Source: an uncultured Lachnospiraceae bacterium (GTDB lineage Bacteria; Bacillota; Clostridia; Lachnospirales; Lachnospiraceae). From it: 12,261 nt of DNA. This document shows positions 6,587 to 12,261 of this stretch, piece after piece (position 1 is the first letter of the stretch; the number at the start of each line of letters is the position of its first letter). The notes beneath the pieces are model-generated. The model searched no databases. It worked only from the letters and a program-made list of their open reading frames with translations, and had not been told where the DNA came from. The position numbers were made by a program, and so were the translations under genes. The stretch lies in contig CACXGR010000018.1 in NCBI GenBank assembly GCA_902767235.1, forward strand, positions 1 to 12,261. Reading direction: 5' to 3'.

Positions 6587-6629
6587 CCGGCGGTCTTTCC
6601 CTCGCGAAAGACCGCCGGCATTTTTTTTT
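6587..6629 (+). terminator. Strong intrinsic terminator after the HicB-like gene
   Basis: Perfect 12-bp GC-rich arms at 6587-6598 (CCGGCGGTCTTT) and 6607-6618, with an 8-nt loop, are followed by CA and nine T residues (6621-6629). It clearly serves the plus strand. On the minus strand no T-run follows the stem, so it is at best a weak terminator for proA. The last two T residues and the following A form the proA stop codon on the other strand. Confidence 0.9.
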
Positions 6630-7875
6630 ACCCTCTGATCTGACCGTCGCCGGTGATCATGTATTTATAGGATGTGATCTCGCGAAGGCCCATGGGGCCT
6701 CTCGCCTGCAGTTTCTGCGTGCTGATGCCGATCTCCGCGCCGAATCCGAACTCAAAGCCGTCCGTAAAGCGGGTGGAGACATTGACATAGACGCAGGCCG
6801 AGTCGATCTCGCGCAAAAAGCGGTCAGCCGCCTCCGTATTCTCCGTGACGATGCAGTCCGAGTGTCCCGTGTGATAGCGGTTGATGTGTTCGATGGCCTC
6901 CTCCACGGAGTCCACGGTCTTGACAGAAAGCATGAGCGCCAGGTACTCTCTCCCGAAGTCGTCCTCCGTGGCGGCTTCCGAGAGCGGAAGGAAGGCGCTT
7001 GCGTCTGCGTCTGCCCGCAGAAGGACATGATACTCCTCCATCGTCTTCGCGAGCATAGGAAGGAAGCGGTCCATCACATCTCTGTGCACGACCAGCGACT
7101 CCGCCGCATTGCACACGCCGATCCGCTGGGTCTTGGCGTTTACAAGGATCCGCATCGCCATATCGAGGTCCGCGTCCTTATCCACATAGATGTGGCAGTT
7201 TCCCGTGCCGGTCTCGATGACCGGAATCTTGCTGTTCTCCACAACGGCGCGGATGAGTCCGGCGCCGCCTCTGGGGATCAGGATGTCCACATACTGCCGC
7301 ATTGTCATCAGTTCTCTGGTCGCAGCTCTGTCCGTCGTGGCAATGAGCTGCACGGCGTCGGGCTGCACACCGCATTCACTGAGCGCAGCTCTGAGCACAT
7401 TCGTGATCGCGATATTGGAGTGGATCGCGTCGCTTCCGCCCTTTAAAATGACGGCGCTGCCCGCTTTGAAGCAGAGCGCGAACGCATCCGCCGTGACGTT
7501 GGGTCTGGACTCGTAGATCACGCCGATGACGCCCATGGGTACCCGGACCTTGCGGATCTTCATGCCGTTCGGCCGGACGAACTCATCCATCACTTCTCCG
7601 ACCGGATCCGGCAGGTCCGCCACCTGGCGGAGTCCCTCTGCAATACCTTCGATCCGGGAAGGCGTCAGCGTCAGTCTGTCCACCAGTCCTTCGTTCATTC
7701 CGGCCGCTCTTCCCGCTTCGACATCTTTTCTGTTGGCCGCCAGGATCTCCTCCTGTCGAAGCGTCAGCATCCCGGCCGCGGTCATAAGGACGCTGTTCTT
7801 GGTGTCCGCGCTGAGTTTCTGCACGTCATATTTGATAGCGGCTGCCGTTCTGCAAAGATTTTCCACCATACTCAT
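6628..7875 (-). CDS. proA: Glutamate-5-semialdehyde dehydrogenase (gamma-glutamyl phosphate reductase)
   Basis: Reduces gamma-glutamyl phosphate to glutamate-5-semialdehyde with NADPH, the second step of proline synthesis, in the cytoplasm. The 415-residue length is usual for ProA. The catalytic cysteine is Cys255 in R-I-G-V-C-N-A-A-E-S; other family marks are V-I-Y-E-S-R-P-N-V-T (119-128), L-K-G-G-S-D-A (144-150) and I-P-R-G-G-A-G-L (200-207). The frame is open 31 codons further upstream, but the ATG at 7875 has GAGG 8 nt upstream and gives the family length. The partner kinase gene proB, normally adjacent, is not in the window. A promoter at 7939-7968 suggests separate transcription. The stop codon lies inside the T-run of the convergent terminator. 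Confidence 0.96.
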   Translation of the reverse strand: MSMVENLCRTAAAIKYDVQKLSADTKNSVLMTAAGMLTLRQEEILAANRKDVEAGRAAGMNEGLVDRLTLTPSRIEGIAEGLRQVADLPDPVGEVMDEFVRPNGMKIRKVRVPMGVIGVIYESRPNVTADAFALCFKAGSAVILKGGSDAIHSNIAITNVLRAALSECGVQPDAVQLIATTDRAATRELMTMRQYVDILIPRGGAGLIRAVVENSKIPVIETGTGNCHIYVDKDADLDMAMRILVNAKTQRIGVCNAAESLVVHRDVMDRFLPMLAKTMEEYHVLLRADADASAFLPLSEAATEDDFGREYLALMLSVKTVDSVEEAIEHINRYHTGHSDCIVTENTEAADRFLREIDSACVYVNVSTRFTDGFEFGFGAEIGISTQKLQARGPMGLREITSYKYMITGDGQIRG

Positions 7876-7938
7876 ATCCGTTTCCTCGTGTTCTCCTGTC
7901 AGCATGATCAACAGTTTCTTAATTCCGATCTGAATTTT

Positions 7939-7968
7939 ATTATATCCGCAGTGCTGTGCTTTGCACAA
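7939..7968 (-). promoter_or_regulatory. Likely proA promoter
   Basis: A perfect TATAAT (7939-7944, minus strand) lies 18 bp downstream of TTGTGC (7963-7968), a weak -35. The leader to the proA ATG would be about 58 nt, too short for a T-box. A small dyad, TGTGC-TTT-GCACA, covers the -35 box and could be an operator. The 119-nt gap after the FAD protein gene shows no terminator, so read-through into proA is also possible. Confidence 0.55.
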
Positions 7969-7994
7969 GGATCCTGATGTCTTTTATCTCCGGC

Positions 7995-9686
7995 TCATGT
8001 ATCTGTCCCTTCCGTTTGGGCCGGCACCTGAAACCTGCGGCGGATCGCCTCCGCGACCCGGATGCCGTCCATGGCCGCAGACATGATGCCGCCCGCATAG
8101 CCGGCGCCCTCCCCGCAGGGATAAAGGCCCCGGATCTCAGACTGCAGGTCTTCTCCTCTGGGGATCCTTACCGGTGAGGAAGTCCTCGCCTCCAGTCCCG
8201 CGCAGAATGCTTCCGGGCCGGCAAATCCCTCGATCCTTCTGTCAAAATATTCCATTCCCTCAATGAGATCCGCCGTCAGCGCCGGGGGCAGAAGGCCGCT
8301 GAGATCGGCCTGCTTCCATCTGCCGCGGATGCAGAGGTCATGTGTGGTCAGATACGTATCCTGTTCCTTTTGTGCAGGCGCGGGATCTTCTTCTCCGGAC
8401 GCTTTTCTCTGCGCAAAGCAAGCCTTGAGCGCCTGATACCTCTGAACGGGCACGCAGCCCTCTCCCAGCTTGAAAGCCCTCTCCTCCAGTTTTTCCTGAA
8501 AGCGCATGCCGTCCAGCGCGTGGCTGCCGCCGAATTCCTCCGTTCCCACCGTGCAGACGATCGCACTGTTGGCCCGCCCGCTGCCGCGCGCGTGCTCGCT
8601 CATGCCGTTGACCGCGATCCTCCCCGGCTCGGAAGAGGCGTCCACGATATATCCGCCGGGACACATGCAGAATGAGTATACGCCTCTTCCGGATGAAGCC
8701 CTGGCCGTCAGCTTATAAGCTGCCGGTGAGAGACCCAGCCGGCTCATTTCTTCCCGGTCGCAGATGCCGTACTGCGACTTGTCGATCAGGCTCTGCGGAT
8801 GGGAGACGCGGAGACCAACGGCAAAGGCTTTCTGCTCCATGGGAACGCCGCGGCGGTAGAGAGACCTGATCGTGTCCCTGGCGCTGTGACCCGGCGCAAG
8901 GACGACCGTCTCTGCACCGATCTCGCTTCCGTCGGCGAGCCTCACCGCGCATACTGCGCCGTCCCGGATCGCGAGATCCGTGACCTGTGCGCCAAAGCGC
9001 ACTTCTCCGCCGGCTTCGATGATCCTTCTGCGGATCGCCGGAATAACGGTCTTTAAAAGGTCTGTGCCGATGTGCGGCCTGCTCTCGCAGAGGATATCCT
9101 GCGGCGCGCCCGCCTCGGTGAAGATCCTGAGCACTTCGCCGCTTCTCCCCGTCTTGTCATTGATCTGGGTGTTGAGCTTACCGTCCGAAAACGTGCCTGC
9201 TCCGCCCTCTCCGAACTGAATGTTGGAGGCAGGGTCCAGAACGCCCGTCTCCCAGTACCGGGCAATGTCCCTGCTTCTCTCTTCCACGCATTTGCCGCGC
9301 TCGAGCAGGATGGGCCGGTAGCCGTGCTCCGCCAGCATCAGTGCACAAAAGAGGCCTGCGGGTCCCGCGCCGATCACGACCGGCTGCCCCTTCATATGCG
9401 CTTCTCCCGCTTCCGGGAAGCGGTAAGGCTGCTCAGACACCACCGATATGTCCCTGTTCCGAAGCTTCGCCGCGAGCTTTCTCTCCGCCGCCGCCCCTTC
9501 TCCCAGGTCCGCATCCACCGTGTAGATATCAAAGAGCTGCGGCTTCTTTCTGGCATCAAGGGCGTGCTTGCGGATCACATAAAAGAGCCGGCGGCTGCTG
9601 CCGATCCTCAGTATTTTGCGTATTTTGTTCTCCAGTTCCCGATCGCTGTGTCCGCACGGAAGCTTTAACTGGGAAATCCTGATCAT
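7995..9686 (-). CDS. COG2509-like FAD-dependent dehydrogenase
   Basis: A 563-residue cytoplasmic flavoprotein of the uncharacterised FAD-dependent dehydrogenase group (COG2509-like). An N-terminal domain of about 100 residues (K-L-P-C-G-H at the start) precedes the Rossmann dinucleotide fold G106-A-G-P-A-G111, with acidic Glu129 ending the second strand (I-L-L-E-R-G). Family segments N-I-Q-F-G-E-G-G-A-G-T-F-S-D-G-K-L and R-P-H-I-G-T-D are clear. A second nucleotide-contact motif (V-L-A-P-G-H-S-A-R-D) and a C-terminal G-E-G-A-G-Y-A-G-G-I segment close the FAD site. The reaction is not known. Its ribosome site AAGGAG overlaps the stop of the upstream FAD gene 5 nt away, so the two are coupled. 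Start ATG at 9686. Confidence 0.9.
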   Translation of the reverse strand: MIRISQLKLPCGHSDRELENKIRKILRIGSSRRLFYVIRKHALDARKKPQLFDIYTVDADLGEGAAAERKLAAKLRNRDISVVSEQPYRFPEAGEAHMKGQPVVIGAGPAGLFCALMLAEHGYRPILLERGKCVEERSRDIARYWETGVLDPASNIQFGEGGAGTFSDGKLNTQINDKTGRSGEVLRIFTEAGAPQDILCESRPHIGTDLLKTVIPAIRRRIIEAGGEVRFGAQVTDLAIRDGAVCAVRLADGSEIGAETVVLAPGHSARDTIRSLYRRGVPMEQKAFAVGLRVSHPQSLIDKSQYGICDREEMSRLGLSPAAYKLTARASSGRGVYSFCMCPGGYIVDASSEPGRIAVNGMSEHARGSGRANSAIVCTVGTEEFGGSHALDGMRFQEKLEERAFKLGEGCVPVQRYQALKACFAQRKASGEEDPAPAQKEQDTYLTTHDLCIRGRWKQADLSGLLPPALTADLIEGMEYFDRRIEGFAGPEAFCAGLEARTSSPVRIPRGEDLQSEIRGLYPCGEGAGYAGGIMSAAMDGIRVAEAIRRRFQVPAQTEGTDT

Positions 9687-9691
9687 ATTGA

Positions 9692-10975
9692 TTACTCCTT
9701 ATGTCTTTGGTCCTGTGCCGCCGCTGCGCTCCTGCCGGCGATCCATCCGCTGGCGGCCGCCCACTGGAGATTGTATCCGCCGCATATTCCATCCACATCC
9801 AGAAGCTCTCCGGCCAGATAGAGCCCCCTGCATGTCAGCGACTGCAGGTTCCCGTCCGTCTCGGCGAGCGGGATCCCTCCCGACGTCACCTGCGCCTGAC
9901 GGAAACCCGCCGTGCCGGTGATCCCCACCGGTACCGCCCGCATATCCTCAAGGATGCCCGAAAGGACCTCATCCGGCAGCTTGGATGCCTTGTTCTCCGC
10001 CTGCAGGCCTCTCCTGCGCAGGATCATATCCAGTATTTTCCGGTTCACCAGTCCGAGGAAGAAGGTGCCCAGCATGCAGTTTCTGTTTTCACCAAGCCTT
10101 CTGTCCTTCTCTCTCTTCCAGGTCTCCTCGTCCATATCCGGCAAAAAATCGATGACAGCTTCCACCTTCACGCCGCGGTCAAGGGCCCTTGCGGCCTGTG
10201 CGCTCAGCTGAAACACCGGGATCCCGGAGATCCCCTTTTCCGTCATCTGCAGCTCCCCCCGCTCGGCGGCAGCTTCTCTCTGATCCAGACAGAGCCTGAT
10301 CCGGGCGTCGCATCTTGCGCCGGCTGACGCCTTCAGTGTTTTGTCTCCGGACAGGAGCGGCACCAGCGCCGGAAGCGGTTTGACCACGGTGTGTCCCAGC
10401 TCCCCGGCTATGCGGTAGAGATCGCCGCTGCAGCCGTATTGAGGACCGGCCATTCCGCCGCCTGCCAATATGACCTTTCCGGCGCGTATGACACTGCCTT
10501 TGTCCGTCCGGACTTCAAAGCGCCCTCCCGGCCCGTTTCCCTGCGTCTTTACCGAAGTGACGCGCTCCCCCAAAAGGATCCTGACGCCCAGCTGTCTGAG
10601 TATTTTCTCATAGGCCTCCGCGATCGTGGAAGCCTGGTCGGTAAGGGGATAGACATATCCCTGCCTGTCGTGGAGAAGTACGCCTCTCTCCTCCCAGAAG
10701 CGCATATGATCCTCCACGGAAAAACGCGCAAAAAAGGCGGAGAGATCTTCTCCCCCGCCTGCATGATAACAATTCTCCGCCATATGGAGATTGGTCAGGT
10801 TGCAGCGGCCGTTTCCGGTGGCATAGATCTTCCTGGCGATCTTGTCATTGGCGTCGATCAGCGTGACCCCGCATCCTGCCAAAGCGGCACTCACTGCCGC
10901 CATGCAGCCCGAAGCCCCCGCTCCGACCACTGCCGTCTCCGCTCTCATTGCGCCGCCGCTGCGATTCTTGTCCAT
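9692..10975 (-). CDS. HI0933/BaiN-like NAD(P)/FAD-dependent oxidoreductase
   Basis: A 427-residue flavoprotein of the HI0933 family. The N-terminal FAD fold is G18-A-G-A-S-G23, followed by the family signature A-R-K-I-Y-A-T-G-N-G-R-C-N-L-T-N ending at residue 62. The mid part has I-L-A-G-G-G and P-Q-Y-G-C-S-G-D, and the C-terminus has G-G-I-P-L-A-E-T and G-E-L-L-D-V-D-G-I-C-G-G-Y-N-L-Q-W-A. In Clostridium scindens a member, BaiN, was reported to reduce bile-acid intermediates, but most members have no proven substrate, so I do not claim bile-acid activity. The ATG at 10975 has AGGAGG 10 nt upstream. It lies 49 nt after ybeY and is probably in the same operon; the COG2509-like gene follows at once. 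Confidence 0.93.
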   Translation of the reverse strand: MDKNRSGGAMRAETAVVGAGASGCMAAVSAALAGCGVTLIDANDKIARKIYATGNGRCNLTNLHMAENCYHAGGGEDLSAFFARFSVEDHMRFWEERGVLLHDRQGYVYPLTDQASTIAEAYEKILRQLGVRILLGERVTSVKTQGNGPGGRFEVRTDKGSVIRAGKVILAGGGMAGPQYGCSGDLYRIAGELGHTVVKPLPALVPLLSGDKTLKASAGARCDARIRLCLDQREAAAERGELQMTEKGISGIPVFQLSAQAARALDRGVKVEAVIDFLPDMDEETWKREKDRRLGENRNCMLGTFFLGLVNRKILDMILRRRGLQAENKASKLPDEVLSGILEDMRAVPVGITGTAGFRQAQVTSGGIPLAETDGNLQSLTCRGLYLAGELLDVDGICGGYNLQWAAASGWIAGRSAAAAQDQRHKE

Positions 10976-11024
10976 ACGGTGTCAACCTCCTGTAATGATC
11001 CTACCGGTGGCCGGATCTGTCAGA

Positions 11025-11522
11025 TCAGGCCTCTCTCGTGATGCCCAGCGCATCCAGGGCCGTCCTCTGTCTCTCCTCCATCACCTCCGCCTCTTCCGGC
11101 GTCATGTGATCGTATCCGCACAGGTGAAGCATGCTGTGTGCTGTGAGGAAGGCAAATTCCCGCAATTCGCTGTGCCCGTACTCCGCCGCCTGCTCCTTCA
11201 CCTTCTGCGCGTTGATGACGATGTCGCCCAGCATCACGCAGTCATTGTCCGGATTGATGCAGCTCTCATCAATACAGTCGAATTCTGCGGGGGACTCATA
11301 ATCGAGTCCCGGAAAAGAGAGCACGTCCGTGGTCCTGTCGATCCCGCGGAATTCCAGGTTCAGGCGGTGCACTTCCTCCGCATCCGTGATCACCAGCGAG
11401 ATCTCCGCATCCTGATCAAAATGCTCCCGGGCGAGCACCTCTTCGCAGACCCTCAGAGCGGTCTGCTCCGGGTCGAACTCAAACTTTTCTTCGGTTTGTA
11501 TATCTGTGTTCAAAACGACCAT
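11025..11522 (-). CDS. ybeY: Endoribonuclease / rRNA maturation factor YbeY
   Basis: A 165-residue zinc-dependent RNase involved in 16S rRNA 3'-end maturation and ribosome quality control. The metal site is His129, His133 and His139 in H-S-M-L-H-L-C-G-Y-D-H. The T-D-V-L-S-F-P motif (65-71) and L-G-D-I-V-I-N (98-104) are typical. Between them is an acidic stretch longer than in E. coli, which I believe is common in Clostridia. Two starts are possible: ATG at 11522 (GAGGA 11 nt upstream, better family length) and ATG at 11540 (6 residues longer, AAGG only 3 nt upstream). I prefer 11522. It overlaps the end of phoH by 44 nt, so the two are coupled, the usual order in Firmicutes. Confidence 0.94.
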   Translation of the reverse strand: MVVLNTDIQTEEKFEFDPEQTALRVCEEVLAREHFDQDAEISLVITDAEEVHRLNLEFRGIDRTTDVLSFPGLDYESPAEFDCIDESCINPDNDCVMLGDIVINAQKVKEQAAEYGHSELREFAFLTAHSMLHLCGYDHMTPEEAEVMEERQRTALDALGITREA

Positions 11523-12261
11523 GTTTTTCGTAATCCTCATATGCCTTGACGATCTTCTGGACCAGCGGATGGCGGACGACGTCTCGGGACGTCAGGTTGA
11601 TAAAGCTGATCCCGTCCACATTCCTGAGCACCTTCATGGCGACGTCCAGTCCCGAGCGGGAGCTCGGCGCCAGGTCCTTCTGGGTCGCATCTCCCGTGAT
11701 GATGGCGTGGGATCCGAAGCCGAATCTGGTCAGGAACATCTTCATCTGCTCCGGCGTCGTGTTCTGCGCCTCGTCCAGGATGATGTAGGCGTTGTCCAGC
11801 GTCCTGCCTCTCATATAGGCAAGGGGCGCCACCTCGATCAGCCCGTTCTCCATGTTGCGCCGGAAGTTCTCCGCACCCATGATCTGATAGAGTGCGTCGT
11901 ACAGAGGTCTCAGGTAGGGATCCACCTTGCTCTGGAGATCGCCGGGAAGAAAGCCCAGCTTTTCTCCTGCCTCGATCGCCGGTCTCGTCATGATGATCCG
12001 CTCCACTTCCTTGTTCTGGAAAGCAGTGATCGCCATGGCCATGGCCAGGAATGTCTTTCCGGTTCCGGCCGGCCCGTTGGCAAATACGATGAGATTGTTT
12101 CTGATGGCATCAATATATTTCTTCTGGCCCAGCGTCTTGGGCTTGACCGGCTTGCCGCTCACTGTGTGGCAGATGATGTCCTTGTCAAAATCCGCCAGCA
12201 TGGCGGGCTCTGCCTCATCCTTCATCTCAATGGCATAATCCACGCTCTGGTCCTCGATCTC
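11479..12261 (-). CDS. phoH: PhoH-family ATPase (PhoH/PhoL type), N-terminus outside the window
   Basis: The visible 260 residues hold the P-loop ATPase core; the N-terminal part lies beyond the right edge, as PhoH proteins of Firmicutes are usually about 310-350 residues. Walker A is G-P-A-G-T-G-K-T, Walker B is Y-I-I-L-D-E-A-Q-N, and sensor-like segments I-M-T-R-P-A-I-E-A-G-E-K-L-G-F-L-P-G-D and I-I-T-G-D-A-T-Q follow. The entry into the domain, K-P-V-K-P-K-T-L-G-Q-K-K-Y, is typical. A GTG at 12243 is only an internal codon, since the frame continues to the edge without a stop. The product is a cytoplasmic ATPase thought to act in RNA metabolism with YbeY, whose gene it overlaps by 44 nt. 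Confidence 0.96.
   Translation of the reverse strand, partial: EIEDQSVDYAIEMKDEAEPAMLADFDKDIICHTVSGKPVKPKTLGQKKYIDAIRNNLIVFANGPAGTGKTFLAMAMAITAFQNKEVERIIMTRPAIEAGEKLGFLPGDLQSKVDPYLRPLYDALYQIMGAENFRRNMENGLIEVAPLAYMRGRTLDNAYIILDEAQNTTPEQMKMFLTRFGFGSHAIITGDATQKDLAPSSRSGLDVAMKVLRNVDGISFINLTSRDVVRHPLVQKIVKAYEDYEKHGRFEHRYTNRRKV

Noticed and set aside
7876..7994. T-box or amino-acid riboswitch before proA
   Set aside because: The leader is about 58 nt and has no T-box sequence or specifier stem; only a promoter and a small dyad are seen.
11014..11026. GATCTG-T-CAGATC inverted repeat at the end of ybeY
   Set aside because: It is short, overlaps the ybeY stop region and has no T-run, so it is too weak to call a terminator or operator.

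Overview
The window looks like a chromosomal segment of a moderately high-GC Firmicute. A Lachnospiraceae-type gut Clostridium is my best guess, from protein style, strong AGGAGG-type ribosome sites and GC-rich codon use; this is inference, not a database result. Almost everything is transcribed leftward (minus strand); the single plus-strand gene is a small HicB-like protein at 6267-6542. No rRNA, tRNA, CRISPR array, insertion sequence or phage gene was seen.

Right part (12261 down to 6628, minus strand): phoH (cut by the window edge) overlaps ybeY, the usual RNA-metabolism pair. Two unrelated FAD-binding oxidoreductases follow (a HI0933/BaiN-like one and a COG2509-like one), the second tightly coupled to the first. 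Then comes proA (proline synthesis), which has its own likely promoter and no proB beside it. The HicB-like gene converges on proA, and its strong terminator's T-run contains the proA stop codon.

Left part (6165 down to 1, minus strand): this is the most interesting region. A good sigma-A promoter (6137-6165) starts a tight five-gene operon: Cof-type HAD phosphatase, membrane-tethered RbsB-like sugar-binding protein, six-TM histidine kinase, NarL/LuxR-type response regulator, and membrane-tethered family-1 (MalE-like) solute-binding protein. It ends at a clear intrinsic terminator (680-718). Directly behind lie the IIA and IIB genes of a mannose/fructose/sorbose-family PTS, cut by the window edge. 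There is no ABC permease or ATPase, so the two binding proteins are probably sensors, not transport components.

Content and order match, as I recall it, the four-component sugar-sensing system LevQRST of Streptococcus mutans, which lies upstream of and activates the levDEFG PTS genes. I infer that sugar sensed outside the cell by the two binding proteins is signalled through the kinase and regulator to the PTS operon. A repeated TKACAAAT motif, found near the sensor-operon promoter and twice upstream of the PTS genes, is a candidate regulator site. The HAD phosphatase leading the operon is an apparent addition to the streptococcal arrangement.
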